Shown here: positions 9,021 to 20,748 of the stretch, in pieces
Layout: every line of letters begins with the position of its first letter
Position numbering within the stretch: position 1 is the first letter of the stretch
Translations under genes and position numbers: made by a program
NCBI RefSeq assembly: GCF_003574465.1
Contig: NZ_QOWC01000049.1
Location: 1 to 44,046 of the forward strand
DNA length: 44,046 nucleotides
Direction of reading: 5' to 3'
Source: Methylobacterium crusticola
Lineage (GTDB): Bacteria; Pseudomonadota; Alphaproteobacteria; Rhizobiales; Beijerinckiaceae
Notes under the pieces: model-generated
The model's input: the letters and a program-made list of their open reading frames with translations, nothing else
What the model was told of the DNA's origin: nothing
Database searches by the model: none

Positions 9021-11996
9021 ATGACCGAACCTCAGCCCGCCGCCGGGCGCGACTACTCCGAGACCCTGTTCCTGCCCCGCACCGACTTCCCGATGCGGGC
9101 CGGCCTGCCCCAGCGCGAGCCCGAGATCCTGGCGCGCTGGGCGCGCATCGACCTCTACGGCCGCATCCGGGCCGCCGCGGCGGGCCGGCGCAAGTTCGTG
9201 CTGCACGACGGCCCGCCCTACGCCAACGGCCACATCCACATCGGCACGGCGCTGAACAAGATCCTCAAGGACATCGTGGTGCGCACCCAGGGCGCCCTCG
9301 GCGCCGACGCGAACTACGTGCCGGGCTGGGACTGCCACGGCCTGCCGATCGAGTGGAAGATCGAGGAGCAGTACCGGGCCAAGGGCCGCAACAAGGACGA
9401 GGTGCCCGTGGTCGAGTTCCGGCGCGAGTGCCGGTCCTTCGCGGAGCACTGGCTCGGGGTGCAGCGGGAGGAGTTCAAGCGCCTCGGGGTCACGGGCGAC
9501 TGGGACCACCCCTACTCCACGATGGCGTTCCCGGCCGAGGCGCAGATCGCCCGCGAGCTGATGACCTTCGCGATGACGGGCCAGCTCTACCGCGGCTCGA
9601 AGCCCGTGATGTGGTCGGTGGTGGAGAAGACCGCCCTCGCCGAGGCCGAGGTCGAGTACGAGGACCACGTCAGCGACACCATCTGGGCCGCCTTCCCGGT
9701 CGTCGCCGCCCCGGGCGCGCCCGACCTCGCCGGCGCCCGCGTCGTCATCTGGACCACCACGCCCTGGACCATCCCGGCCAACCGCGCCGTCGCCTACTCG
9801 CGCAAGGTATCTTACGGACTCTACCGTGTCGTTGCTGCTCCTCAAGAGAACTGGTCTCAACCTGGTGTTCGTTACGTTGTTGCTGACCAACTGGCGGGCG
9901 ACGTGTTCAAGGCCGCCCGCGTCGAGGCGTACGAGCGGGTGGCGGAGGTTCCGGCCGAGGCGCTCGCGGGCCTGACGCTCGCCCATCCCCTGGCGGCCTG
10001 GAACCCGGGCTACGGCCACGCGGTGCCGATGCTCGAGGGCGACCACGTCACGGACGAGGCCGGCACCGGCTTCGTCCACACCGCCCCCGGCCACGGCCGC
10101 GAGGATTTCGAGCTCTGGATGGCGAGCGGCCGCGCCCTGCGCGAGCGCGGCATCGAGACCGCCATCGCGTACGCGGTCGACGCCGACGGCGCCCTCACGG
10201 AGGCGGCGCCGGGCCTCACCGGGCGCCGCGTGCTCACCGACAAGGGCGAGAAGGGCGACGCCAACAAGGCGGTGATCGCGGCCCTCACGCAGGCCGGCAC
10301 GCTGGTCGCCCGCGGCACCCTCCGGCACAGCTACCCGCATTCCTGGCGCTCGAAGAAGCCCGTCATCTTCCGCAACACGCCGCAATGGTTCATCGCCCTC
10401 GACGCGCCGGTGGCGGCGCTCGGGGACGAGACCCTGCGGGCCGTCGCGCTGCGGGAGATCGCCCGGACCGAGTGGGTGCCGCCGCAGGGCCGCAACCGCA
10501 TCACCGGCATGATCGCCAACCGGCCGGACTGGGTGGTGTCGCGCCAGCGCGCCTGGGGCGTGCCGATCACGGTGTTCGTGCATCGCTCGACCGGCGAGAT
10601 CCTGCGCGACGAGGCCGTGAACGCCCGCATCATCGAGGCCTTCGCGGCCGAGGGCGCCGACGCCTGGTTCGCGGATGCCGACGGATCCCGGTTCCTCGCG
10701 CCCTCGCACGACCCGGCCGACTACGAGAAGGTCGCGGACGTCCTCGATGTCTGGTTCGACTCGGGCTCGACCCACGCCTTCACGCTCGAGGATCCCGTCC
10801 ACTTCCCGGGCCTCTCCGGCATCCGGCGCCGGCGCGACGGGGGCGAGGACGCGGTGATGTACCTCGAGGGCTCCGACCAGCACCGGGGCTGGTTCCACTC
10901 CTCGCTGCTCGAATCCTGCGGCACCCGCGACCGCGCGCCCTTCGACGTGGTGCTGACCCACGGCTTCGTCCTCGACCCCCGGGGCGAGAAGATGTCGAAG
11001 TCGAAGGGCAACGTCGTCGCGCCCCAGGACGTGATCAAGGGCTCGGGCGCCGACATCCTGCGCCTGTGGGTGGCGGCCTCGGACTACACCGACGACCTGC
11101 GCATCGGCCCGGAGATCATCAAGACGTTCTCGGAGACCTACCGCAAGCTGCGCAACTCCCTGCGCTGGATGCTGGGCACGCTCGCCCACCACCGGCCGGA
11201 CGACCGGGTGGCGGCCGCGGACATGCCGGAGCTCGAGCGCTTCATCCTGCACCGCCTCGCCGAGCTCGACGCCGAGATCCGCGACGCCTACCGGACCTTC
11301 GACACCAAGCGCGCGGTGGCGCTCCTCAACGGCTTCATGACCGGCGACCTGTCGTCGTTCTACTTCGACGTGCGCAAGGACGCGCTCTACTGCGACCCCC
11401 TGTCGTCGCCCGTGCGCCGCGCCAGCCTGAGCGTGGTCGACGAGACCTTCCGGCGGGTGACGGTCTGGCTCGCGCCCGTCCTCGCCTTCACGGCCGAGGA
11501 GGCCTGGCTGTCGCGCACCCCGTCGGAGGACGGCACAATCCACACCGAGACCCTGCCGGAGACGCCGGCGGCCTGGCGCGACGAGGCGCTGGCGCGGCGC
11601 TGGGCCAAGATCCGCCGGGTGCGCCGGGTGGTGACGGGCGCCCTCGAGATCGAGCGGGCCGCCAAGCGCATCGGGGCGAGCCTGGAGGCGGCCCCGCGGG
11701 TCTTCGTCGCCGATCCGGACTTGCGCGCCAGCCTCGAGGGCATCGACTTCGCGGAGGTCTGCATCACCTCCGACATCGCCGTCGAGACCGGCGAGGGCCC
11801 GGCGGACGCGTTCCGGCTCGACGAGGTCCGGGGCGTGGCCGTGGTGCCGGCGCTGGCGCGGGGCCGCAAGTGCGCCCGCTCGTGGAAGGTCAGCGAGAGC
11901 GTCGGCGCCGATCCGGACTACCCGGACGTGACGCCGCGCGACGCGCTTGCCCTGCGCGAGTGGGACGCCCGGCACGCCGCCCGGGCGGCGGAGTAG
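9021..11996 (+). CDS. ileS: isoleucyl-tRNA synthetase
   Basis: IleS charges tRNA-Ile and edits misactivated valine. The 991-residue class Ia enzyme has the HIGH box as HIHIG within [18 protein letters not shown], the CP1 editing domain starting near [13 protein letters not shown] (about residue 245), and the KMSKS loop in [12 protein letters not shown]. The C-terminal end reads RKCARSWK with a single Cys and [13 protein letters not shown], so the zinc-binding cysteine set of E. coli IleS is absent, as is common in alphaproteobacteria. The start is the ATG at 9021, which begins the conserved N-terminal part. Codons 263-290 (9807-9890) use completely different synonymous codons from the rest of the gene (see findings). 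lspA follows one base after the stop. Confidence 0.97.
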   Translation: MTEPQPAAGRDYSETLFLPRTDFPMRAGLPQREPEILARWARIDLYGRIRAAAAGRRKFVLHDGPPYANGHIHIGTALNKILKDIVVRTQGALGADANYVPGWDCHGLPIEWKIEEQYRAKGRNKDEVPVVEFRRECRSFAEHWLGVQREEFKRLGVTGDWDHPYSTMAFPAEAQIARELMTFAMTGQLYRGSKPVMWSVVEKTALAEAEVEYEDHVSDTIWAAFPVVAAPGAPDLAGARVVIWTTTPWTIPANRAVAYSRKVSYGLYRVVAAPQENWSQPGVRYVVADQLAGDVFKAARVEAYERVAEVPAEALAGLTLAHPLAAWNPGYGHAVPMLEGDHVTDEAGTGFVHTAPGHGREDFELWMASGRALRERGIETAIAYAVDADGALTEAAPGLTGRRVLTDKGEKGDANKAVIAALTQAGTLVARGTLRHSYPHSWRSKKPVIFRNTPQWFIALDAPVAALGDETLRAVALREIARTEWVPPQGRNRITGMIANRPDWVVSRQRAWGVPITVFVHRSTGEILRDEAVNARIIEAFAAEGADAWFADADGSRFLAPSHDPADYEKVADVLDVWFDSGSTHAFTLEDPVHFPGLSGIRRRRDGGEDAVMYLEGSDQHRGWFHSSLLESCGTRDRAPFDVVLTHGFVLDPRGEKMSKSKGNVVAPQDVIKGSGADILRLWVAASDYTDDLRIGPEIIKTFSETYRKLRNSLRWMLGTLAHHRPDDRVAAADMPELERFILHRLAELDAEIRDAYRTFDTKRAVALLNGFMTGDLSSFYFDVRKDALYCDPLSSPVRRASLSVVDETFRRVTVWLAPVLAFTAEEAWLSRTPSEDGTIHTETLPETPAAWRDEALARRWAKIRRVRRVVTGALEIERAAKRIGASLEAAPRVFVADPDLRASLEGIDFAEVCITSDIAVETGEGPADAFRLDEVRGVAVVPALARGRKCARSWKVSESVGADPDYPDVTPRDALALREWDARHAARAAE
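9807..9890 (+). other. codon-usage island inside ileS
   Basis: These 28 in-frame codons have about 50% GC (42 of 84 bases) and only 9 G/C third positions, against nearly all G/C in the flanks. GTT, GCT, CCT, TCT, GGT, CGT and CAA dominate. The encoded peptide (VSYGLYR...YVVADQ) fits the IleS family and the frame is unbroken, so only the nucleotide level is odd. The borders are sharp: the previous codons (TCG CGC AAG) and following ones (CTG GCG GGC GAC GTG) are normal for the genome. Confidence 0.85.
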
Positions 11997-11997
11997 G

Positions 11998-12495
11998 ATG
12001 CGCCCGCTCCCCGTCGGCCTCCTCGTCGCCCTGGCGACGCTGGTCCTCGACCAGGCGAGCAAGCTCGGCCTCCTGTTCCTCGCCGACCTGCCGGTGCGCC
12101 AGCCGGTCGTGCTGGCGCCCTTCGCCCAGCTCGTCGTGGTGTGGAACCACGGCGTCTCCTACGGGCTGTTCCAGCAGGACGGCGCCCTCGGACGCTGGGC
12201 GCTGGTGGGGATCTCCCTCGCGGCGTCGGTGGCGCTCGCGGCCTGGATGGCGCGGGCCGGGTCGCGCCTCCTCGCGGCCTCCCTCGGCCTCATCGTCGGG
12301 GGCGCCCTCGGCAACGCCGTCGACCGGGCCGCCTACGGGGCGGTGTTCGACTTCGTCCACCTGCATGCCGGCGCCTGGTCCTGGTACGTGTTCAACGTGG
12401 CCGATGCGGGCATCGTCTTCGGCGTCGCCGGCCTCCTGTACGACGGCCTCGTCCTCGAGCGGCGCCGGCCGGCGGATGCCGGCGGGCGCGCCTGA
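11998..12495 (+). CDS. lspA: lipoprotein signal peptidase (signal peptidase II)
   Basis: LspA is an inner-membrane aspartyl protease that cleaves the signal peptide from diacylglyceryl-prolipoproteins. The 165 residues contain four hydrophobic segments and the family motifs [10 protein letters not shown] (residues 15-24), [31 protein letters not shown] and [12 protein letters not shown]. The catalytic dyad is likely Asp118 (in VFDF) and Asp136 (in NVADAG). It starts one base after the ileS stop, so it is translationally linked to ileS, the usual arrangement. Confidence 0.96.
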   Translation: MRPLPVGLLVALATLVLDQASKLGLLFLADLPVRQPVVLAPFAQLVVVWNHGVSYGLFQQDGALGRWALVGISLAASVALAAWMARAGSRLLAASLGLIVGGALGNAVDRAAYGAVFDFVHLHAGAWSWYVFNVADAGIVFGVAGLLYDGLVLERRRPADAGGRA

Positions 12496-12626
12496 GCCGT
12501 CGCCTGTGTGTCGCGGCCGTCACAGGCGCGGCCGTCGTTGCGCCCGCCGCCCGCTGCGCCTTACGTTCGCCCGAAACCGCCCCCACGCCGGACGGGACGA
12601 CGGGGCGGACCAGCGCAGGGGCCAGC

Positions 12627-13286
12627 ATGATAGACCATCGCACGTTTCTCGCGGCCCTGACGGCCGCCGGGCTGACCGCCGCCGGCGCGGCGAGCGCCCA
12701 GGAGGGCGTCGCCATGAAGAACGCGCTCTCGTCCATCGGCCTCATCGAGCCGGAGCGCCCGATGATCACCTACCGGGAGCGGGCGCCGCTGGTGCTGCCG
12801 CCGAAGCTCGACAAGACCGCCCTGCCCCCGCCGGTGCCGCGCAACGCCGTGCGCGAGGCCAACCCGCAATGGCCGACGGACCCCGAGACGGCGGCGCGCG
12901 AGCGGCGGGCCGCCGACGCCCGCAAGCCGATCACCCGCGGCGAGCAGGGCCGCATGAACGACAACAACACCACCCTGTCGGTCTACGAGATGCGCGCCGG
13001 CCGCCGCGAGGGCGCGGGCGTGCCGACCGAGCCGACCTACAAGCCCGGCGACAACGTCAAGGAATCGTTCTGGGTCAACCCGCTCCAGCTCTTCCAGGGC
13101 CGCCGGGACGACGAGGCGAGCGCCTCGGACATCGAGCCCACCCGCGACACCCTGACGGATCCGCCGACGGGCTACCGCAAGCCCCCGAACGGCAAGCTCG
13201 CCCGCACCGACAGCGGCCCGAAGGGCATGCCGATCAACGACAAGGACGAGGCGGATCCGCGCACCTACCTGCGCTCCCGCCAGTAG
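12627..13286 (+). CDS. exported DUF3035-like protein
   Basis: This 219-residue protein begins with a cleavable signal (core FLAALTAAGLTAAGAA, likely cut after ASA at residue 24). The mature part has IGLIEPERPMITYRERAPLVLPP, matching the RAPLVxPP core of DUF3035 proteins, and is rich in Pro, Arg and Asp with little predicted folding after residue 60. Proteins of this type sit between lspA and M16 peptidase genes in other alphaproteobacteria and have been linked to outer-membrane assembly. That link is family context, not visible here. AGGGG shortly before the ATG is a weak Shine-Dalgarno. Confidence 0.7.
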   Translation: MIDHRTFLAALTAAGLTAAGAASAQEGVAMKNALSSIGLIEPERPMITYRERAPLVLPPKLDKTALPPPVPRNAVREANPQWPTDPETAARERRAADARKPITRGEQGRMNDNNTTLSVYEMRAGRREGAGVPTEPTYKPGDNVKESFWVNPLQLFQGRRDDEASASDIEPTRDTLTDPPTGYRKPPNGKLARTDSGPKGMPINDKDEADPRTYLRSRQ

Positions 13287-13318
13287 GCGGCCCCGCCCCG
13301 CGCTCCCCGCGGGCCCCG

Positions 13319-13362
13319 CGCCGAGGCCCGTCCCCGCCCGACCGCGGGGGCGGGCCTCGGCG
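13319..13362 (+). terminator. terminator-like hairpin after the DUF3035-like gene
   Basis: CGCCGAGGCCCG at 13319-13330 pairs perfectly with CGGGCCTCGGCG at 13351-13362. The loop region adds another CCCCG/CGGGG stem. It begins 33 bases after the stop codon. There is no immediate T-tract (TTTT occurs only at 13378-13381), so termination efficiency is uncertain. Confidence 0.6.
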
Positions 13363-13716
13363 TTCGTGCCAGACGCATTTTAGTGCCGGGCGCCCCGTCC
13401 GGGCGGGGCGGATCCCCGTGCCCGCCTGCCTGCCGCAGCGCTCCGGTCCCGGTGCCCGCGCCGCCGCCAAGGTGCGACGCCCCGAAGCTCGGCTTGACCA
13501 GATCAGCGTCAAGCTGTGGCGTGGCGCCGGGCCGGGCCTCGATTGGTGGAGATCGGGGCCGGTCTGCGCTGGGTGCATTTCTGCGCAGTCCTCGGCTCCC
13601 ACCTGCCACAAAATGCTCTAGAACACGGTGTCCAAGGGCCCACGACGCCGGTGGCGGGCTTGAGCGATTCGCGTGGGCCGCTCAAACCCTTAAACGAAGC
13701 CGGTCCACGATCAGCA

Positions 13717-13739
13717 CGGGCGGTACGCGTGACCGCCCG
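13717..13739 (+). promoter_or_regulatory. hairpin just upstream of the M16 start
   Basis: CGGGCGGT-ACGCGTG-ACCGCCCG is a perfect 8-bp stem with a 7-base loop ending 15 bases before the ATG at 13755. On the transcript it would sit next to the ribosome binding region; on DNA it could be an operator. Confidence 0.45.
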
Positions 13740-13754
13740 GTAAGGTAGATCAGG

Positions 13755-15155
13755 ATGCACGAATTCAGGAAGCGCACCGTCCCCGGCCCGATCCGATCCC
13801 CGGGCGCCACCCTGCGCGGCGACGCGGCGCCCTTCGGGCGGGCCGAGGCGGGAGGACCGGAGGTGGCTTCCTTCGTGCTCGACAACGGCCTCGACGTGGT
13901 CGTGGTCCCTGATCACCGCGCCCCCGTCGTCACCCACATGGTCTGGTACCGCAACGGCTCGGCGGACGATCCGCTCGGCCAGTCGGGCATCGCGCACTTC
14001 CTCGAGCACCTGATGTTCAAGGGCACGGAGCGCCACCCGGTCGGCGCCTTCTCCAAGGCGGTGTCGAGCCTCGGCGGGCAGGAGAACGCCTTCACGTCCT
14101 TCGACTACACGGCCTACTTCCAGCGCGTCGCCCGCGACAACCTGGAGACGATGATGCGCTTCGAGGCCGACCGGATGACCGGCCTCATCCTCGACGACGC
14201 CGTGGTGGCCCCGGAGCGCGACGTGGTGCTGGAGGAGCGCCGCATGCGGGTCGAGACCGACCCCTCGGCGCAGCTCTCCGAGGCGATGGCGGCCTCGCTC
14301 TTCGTCCACCACCCCTACGGCATCCCGATCATCGGCTGGATGCACGAGATCGAGGAGCTGAACCGGGTCCACGCCCTCGACTACTACCGGCGCTTCTACA
14401 CCCCGGAGAACGCCATCCTGGTGGTGGCCGGCGACGTCACCGCCGACGAGGTCCGGCGCCTGGCCGAGGGCACCTACGGCGCGGTGACGCCCCGGGGCGC
14501 CCGGCCGCTGCGCCTGCGCCCCCGGGAGCCCGAGCCGCGGGCGGCCCGCCGCCTCAGCGTCGCCGACCCCAAGGTCGAGCAGCCGACGCTCCAGCGCCTC
14601 TACCTGACGCCCTCCTGCATGACCGCCAAGGGCGGCGAGGGCCACGCCCTCGAGCTCCTGGCCGAGGTGCTGGGCGGCGGGCCGACCTCCTACCTCTACC
14701 GTACGCTGGTCATGGAGCAGGGCATCGCCGTCAACGCCGGCGCCTGGTACATGGGCTCGGCCATGGACGACACCCGGTTCTCGGTCTACGCGGTGCCGTC
14801 CGAGGGCGTCAGCCTGGAGAAGCTGGAGGAGGCCCTCGACCGGGCGCTCGCCCGCGCCCCGGCCGAGGCCCTGTCCGCCGACGCCATCGAGCGGGCCAAG
14901 ACCCGGCTCGTCGCCGAGACGATCTACTCCTCCGACAGCCAGTCGTCCCTCGCCCGCATCTACGGCTCGGCGCTCGCCATCGGCGAGAGCATCGAGGAGG
15001 TGCGCCGCTGGCCGACGGAGATCGAGGCGGTGCAGGCGGCCCGGCTCGCCGCGGTGGCGGAGCGCTACCTGATCCCGGCCCGCTCGGTGACCGGCTACCT
15101 CGTCAAGGCGCGCGAGGCCGACGCCCCGGCGACGCTCGTCGCGGCGGCCGCCTGA
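13755..15155 (+). CDS. M16 zinc metallopeptidase, catalytic subunit
   Basis: This is a processing-peptidase-like protease of 466 residues. It has the inverted zinc motif HFLEH (His81, Glu84, His85) and a downstream Glu161 in ERDVVLEERRMR at the expected 76-residue distance, so it should be active. The PGHAL/GGGPTSYLYR region and the second peptidase-like lobe follow. No strong signal peptide is seen at this start. The next gene encodes a matching inactive M16 subunit, so the two probably form a heterodimer. The ATG at 13755 has a weak AGG; the GTG at 13863 is an alternative closer to the conserved domain. Confidence 0.9.
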   Translation: MHEFRKRTVPGPIRSPGATLRGDAAPFGRAEAGGPEVASFVLDNGLDVVVVPDHRAPVVTHMVWYRNGSADDPLGQSGIAHFLEHLMFKGTERHPVGAFSKAVSSLGGQENAFTSFDYTAYFQRVARDNLETMMRFEADRMTGLILDDAVVAPERDVVLEERRMRVETDPSAQLSEAMAASLFVHHPYGIPIIGWMHEIEELNRVHALDYYRRFYTPENAILVVAGDVTADEVRRLAEGTYGAVTPRGARPLRLRPREPEPRAARRLSVADPKVEQPTLQRLYLTPSCMTAKGGEGHALELLAEVLGGGPTSYLYRTLVMEQGIAVNAGAWYMGSAMDDTRFSVYAVPSEGVSLEKLEEALDRALARAPAEALSADAIERAKTRLVAETIYSSDSQSSLARIYGSALAIGESIEEVRRWPTEIEAVQAARLAAVAERYLIPARSVTGYLVKAREADAPATLVAAAA

Positions 15156-15263
15156 GCCTGCCCCTTGCGAGCCTCGTCCCCGGGAGGCTCGTCCCGCCAC
15201 GCCTCGTCCGGGCGGCCCGATCGCACGCGGCCACCCGCCACGCACAGAGACCAAGAGGTCCCC

Positions 15264-16562
15264 ATGACCCTGGCAGACGCCGCCTCCCGCACTGCCGCCG
15301 TCAGCTCCCCCTCCTCCCCGACCCAGGCCCACGCCGTGCTGTCGGCCCGCGGCATCGAGGCCTGGCACGTCGAATCGCCCATCGTCCCGCTGATCGCCCT
15401 CGCGTTCACCTTCGAGGGCGGCGCCGCCCAGGATCCCGAGGGCAAGGCCGGCGTCGCCCAGATGCTGTCGCGGCTCCTCGACGAGGGCGCGGGCGACTAC
15501 GATTCCGACACGTTCCAGGAGCGCCTCGCGGCCCGCGCCATCGAGCTCAACTTCCACGCCGGGCCCGACGCGGTCGGCGGCTCGCTCAAGATGCTGGTCA
15601 AGCACGCCGACGAGGCGGTCGAGCTCCTGGCGCTGGCGCTCGCCCGGCCGCGCTTCGACGAGGCCGCCATCGAGCGCGTGCGGGCCCAGATGCTCGCCGG
15701 CCTGCGCTACCAGCAGAACGACCCCGGCGTGATGGCCTCGCGCCGCTTCTTCGCCGAGGCCTATCCGGGCCACCCCTACGGCCGCGCCTCCTCGGGCACG
15801 ATCGAGAGCGTGTCGGCGATCACCCGCGACGACCTCGTCGCCATGCACGCGCGCCTCATCGGCCGCGGCCGGGTCAAGGTCGCGGCGGTGGGCGCCATCG
15901 GCACCGACGCCCTGGCGCGCGCCCTCGACGCGGCCTTCGGCGCCCTGCCGGAGGGCGGCCCCCTCGCGGCCGTGCCGCGGGTCGCCATCGCGGGCCTCGG
16001 CCGGCGCATCGTGGTCGACCTCGACGTGCCGCAATCGGTGATCCGCTTCGGCACCGACGGGGTGGCGTGGCGCGACCCCGACTTCATCCCGGCCTACGTG
16101 CTGAACCACATCCTGGGCGGCGGCGCCTTCACGTCGCGCCTGTTCCAGGAGGTGCGCGAGAAGCGCGGCCTCGCCTACTCGGTGGGCACCTCGCTCGTCA
16201 GCCACCGCGCCGCCGCGATGACCTGGGGCTACACCGCGACGAAGAACGAGCGCGTCGCCGAGTGCCTGGCGGTGATCGCCGAGGAGATCGCCCGCCTGAC
16301 CGGCGACGGCCCCTCGGACGAGGAGCTCCAGAAGGCCAAGGACTACCTCACGGGGTCCTACGCGCTCGGCTTCGACACCTCGACCAAGATCGCCCACCAG
16401 CTCGTGCAGGTCGCCTTCGAGGGCCTCGGCATCGACTATATCGGCCGGCGCAACGGCCTGATCACCGCCGTGACCCAGGACGACATCCGCCGCGCCGCCG
16501 CCCGCACCCTCGGGGACGGACGGCTGCTGGTGGTGGCGGCGGGGCGGCCGACGGAGATCTGA
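15264..16562 (+). CDS. M16 peptidase family protein, non-catalytic partner
   Basis: The 432-residue M16 homologue has VAQMLSRLLDEG where HxxEH should be, so it cannot bind catalytic zinc. It does keep the substrate-binding Arg/Tyr region (EVREKRGLAYSVGTSL) typical of the second subunit of bacterial M16B heterodimers. AAGAGG lies 7 bases before the ATG. It follows the active subunit by 108 bases. By analogy with alphaproteobacterial pairs it likely contributes half of the substrate chamber of an envelope or cytosolic protease. Location is unclear because no classical signal peptide is visible. Confidence 0.88.
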   Translation: MTLADAASRTAAVSSPSSPTQAHAVLSARGIEAWHVESPIVPLIALAFTFEGGAAQDPEGKAGVAQMLSRLLDEGAGDYDSDTFQERLAARAIELNFHAGPDAVGGSLKMLVKHADEAVELLALALARPRFDEAAIERVRAQMLAGLRYQQNDPGVMASRRFFAEAYPGHPYGRASSGTIESVSAITRDDLVAMHARLIGRGRVKVAAVGAIGTDALARALDAAFGALPEGGPLAAVPRVAIAGLGRRIVVDLDVPQSVIRFGTDGVAWRDPDFIPAYVLNHILGGGAFTSRLFQEVREKRGLAYSVGTSLVSHRAAAMTWGYTATKNERVAECLAVIAEEIARLTGDGPSDEELQKAKDYLTGSYALGFDTSTKIAHQLVQVAFEGLGIDYIGRRNGLITAVTQDDIRRAAARTLGDGRLLVVAAGRPTEI

Positions 16563-16570
16563 GCCGGCGC

Positions 16571-16646
16571 CGTCACGCCATCACGTCGGCGTCACGCCAT
16601 CACGGTGGCGTCACGCCATCACGGTGGCGTCACGCCATCACGTCGG
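16571..16646. repeat. 19-bp tandem repeat, four units, over the cupin 3' end
   Basis: Four head-to-tail 19-mers (16571-16589, 16590-16608, 16609-16627, 16628-16646) share CGTCACGCCATCACG and end in either TCGG or GTGG. The fourth unit is the end of the cupin coding sequence including its stop codon; the other three are extra copies beyond the stop. The outer two units match each other and the inner two match each other. Confidence 0.92.
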
Positions 16647-17082
16647 CGTCGGGCGGGCGCAGCGGGTCGAGGTCGGGCCGCAGCACCACGCTCTCCTGCT
16701 CGTTCGGGTCGGTGCGGGCGATCACCGCCGTGCAGGTCTCGGTGCGGCTCGCGTTGTAGGGCAGGTGCGGCACCCCGGCCGGGATGTAGACGAAGTCGCC
16801 GGAGCGGCTCCAGAGGTGCTGCTCCAGCCGCGCGCCGTACCACATGCCGGCGACGCCGGTGAGGACGTGCAGGGCGGTCTCGTGGGCCTCGTGCAGGTGG
16901 GCGCGGGCGCGGGCGCCCGGGGGGAGCGTCACGAGCTGCATGTGGAGCCCCCGCGCGCCGACCGACTCCGCCGAGACGGCGGGCGCGTAGGTCAGCGCCT
17001 GCTTGCCGACGAAATCCGGCCCGGGCCGCACGACCCGGCAGGTGGCCGCCTCCGGACCCGCTCCTTCGAATGCCTCGCTCAT
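16630..17082 (-). CDS. single-domain cupin protein
   Basis: The protein is 150 residues with both cupin metal motifs: HLHEAHETALHVLTG (His-x-His and Glu ligands) and GDFVYIPAGVPHLPYN (third His). It should bind a divalent metal in a small beta-barrel. The substrate or role is unknown; such stand-alone cupins include dioxygenase-like and sugar-binding members. A GAGGGAGG on the minus strand lies about 10 bases upstream of the ATG. It is divergent from ureD and convergent with the M16 pair. Its 3' end has been copied into a tandem repeat. Confidence 0.85.
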   Translation of the reverse strand: MSEAFEGAGPEAATCRVVRPGPDFVGKQALTYAPAVSAESVGARGLHMQLVTLPPGARARAHLHEAHETALHVLTGVAGMWYGARLEQHLWSRSGDFVYIPAGVPHLPYNASRTETCTAVIARTDPNEQESVVLRPDLDPLRPPDADVMA

Positions 17083-17150
17083 CGTGCGGCGCCTCCCTCG
17101 CGTCTCGGCCCCATCCTAGCGCGGTCCGCCGCCGCCGGGCAGCCGGGGAC

Positions 17151-17179
17151 TTGCGCGGGACCGTGCGGCTACGCTCTAA
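17151..17179 (+). promoter_or_regulatory. promoter candidate for the urease cluster
   Basis: TTGCGC at 17151-17156 and CTCTAA at 17174-17179 are 17 bases apart, about 40 bases before the ureD ATG. No NtrC or sigma-54 signature was recognised. Confidence 0.35.
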
Positions 17180-17220
17180 GCGCCGGGACGGCGCGCCGCC
17201 GTCGCCCGCGCGCCCCGCCG

Positions 17221-18075
<855 letters not shown>

Positions 18076-18199
18076 GCGGGCGCGGCGCCCCAGCCGGCGC
18101 GGGCCGGCGCGGCGGCCGGGGCCGGCCGGCGGCTCGGTTCTTGCCTCCCGGCCGAGCCTTGTGGAGGATGGAGGCACCCCTGACCCAGAGGATCCGCCC

Positions 18200-18820
18200 G
18201 TGCTGCTGACACCCCGCGAGAAGGACAAGCTCCTCGTCGCCATGGCGGCCCTGGTGGCCCGCAACCGGCTGGCCCGGGGCGTGCGGCTCAACCACCCGGA
18301 GGCGGTGGCGCTGATCACCGACTTCGTGGTCGAGGGCGCCCGCGACGGCCGCACCGTGGCCGAACTGATGCGGGCGGGCGCCCAGGTGCTCGACGCCTCC
18401 CAGGTGATGGAGGGCGTGCCCGAGATGATCCACGACATCCAGGTCGAGGCGACCTTCCCGGACGGCACCAAGCTCGTCACGGTCCACCACCCGATCCGCG
18501 GCGAGCCCGCCGCGGAGGTGCCGGGCGCAGTGACGACGCCGGAGGGCGAGATCGTCTTCAACGAGGGCGCGCCGCGCACGCTGATCGAGGTCGCCAACAC
18601 GGGCGACCGGCCGATCCAGGTCGGCTCGCACTACCACTTCTTCGAGACGAACCCGGCGCTGCGCTTCGACCGCGACCGGGCCCGCGGCCAGCGCCTCGAC
18701 ATCGCGCCGGGCACGGCGGTGCGGTTCGAGCCGGGCTCGACCCGCGAGGTGGCCCTGGTGCCGATGGGCGGCGGACGGGCGGTCTACGGCTTCCGGGGCG
18801 ACGTGATGGGGACGCTCTGA
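18200..18820 (+). CDS. ureAB: urease gamma-beta fusion subunit UreAB
   Basis: The first half (about residues 1-100) is the gamma subunit ([63 protein letters not shown] end). The second half, from about residue 105, is the beta subunit ([54 protein letters not shown]). Both are complete and joined in one 206-residue chain, as in Helicobacter UreA and several alphaproteobacteria. The GTG at 18200 is chosen because AGAGGA lies at 18187-18192; an upstream in-frame ATG at 18161 lacks support. Confidence 0.94.
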   Translation: MLLTPREKDKLLVAMAALVARNRLARGVRLNHPEAVALITDFVVEGARDGRTVAELMRAGAQVLDASQVMEGVPEMIHDIQVEATFPDGTKLVTVHHPIRGEPAAEVPGAVTTPEGEIVFNEGAPRTLIEVANTGDRPIQVGSHYHFFETNPALRFDRDRARGQRLDIAPGTAVRFEPGSTREVALVPMGGGRAVYGFRGDVMGTL

Positions 18821-18960
18821 GGCGGGCCGGGCGGATCCGGCCCCCGGGCCGGATCCCTCGAGCCGCCGGTTCTCCATCCTGTCCGCCCGGACGCCGTGTC
18901 CGCGGGCCGGGCCGCCGCCCGCCCCTCCTCCGTCCCCCGCCAGACCGGAACGCGCTCCCC

Positions 18961-20688
<1,728 letters not shown>

Positions 20689-20748
20689 GCCCGCGCCGTC
20701 CCGCGGGCGATTCCTCCCTTCCGCGCCGCCGCCCACCCGGAGAATCCG

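Larger units (their letters stand above)
13287..13754. other. lspA-block / M16 intergenic region
   Basis: These 468 bases carry no gene but are unusually full of inverted repeats: a strong hairpin at 13319-13362, GCTTGAC/GTCAAGC at 13492-13514, TTGAGCG/CGCTCAA at 13660-13685 and CGGGCGGT/ACCGCCCG at 13717-13739. TGCTCTAG at 13614-13621 resembles elements upstream of other genes in this window. From about 13490 the base composition is lower in GC, consistent with promoter and leader sequence for the M16 pair. Confidence 0.6.

Noticed and set aside
8924..9886. 320-residue plus-strand frame with a good Shine-Dalgarno at its start
   Set aside because: It overlaps ileS in another frame for 290 residues, is Arg/Pro-rich without motifs, and ends only where the low-GC3 island supplies a stop.
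9807..9890. Intron, intein or insertion sequence in ileS
   Set aside because: The reading frame continues, the length is normal, no target duplication or terminal repeats flank it, and the peptide fits IleS.
8817..12062. 1081-residue minus-strand open frame across ileS
   Set aside because: It lies antisense to ileS and lspA, has no domain signature, and arises because high GC3 removes stop codons from other frames.
10385..13621. 1078-residue plus-strand open frame overlapping ileS, lspA and the DUF3035-like gene
   Set aside because: It is out of register with three clear genes, is Arg/Ala/Pro/Gly-rich low-complexity, and is a shadow frame.
16571..16646. CRISPR-like array
   Set aside because: The units are directly adjacent with no spacers, only 19 bases long, and are copies of a gene end.
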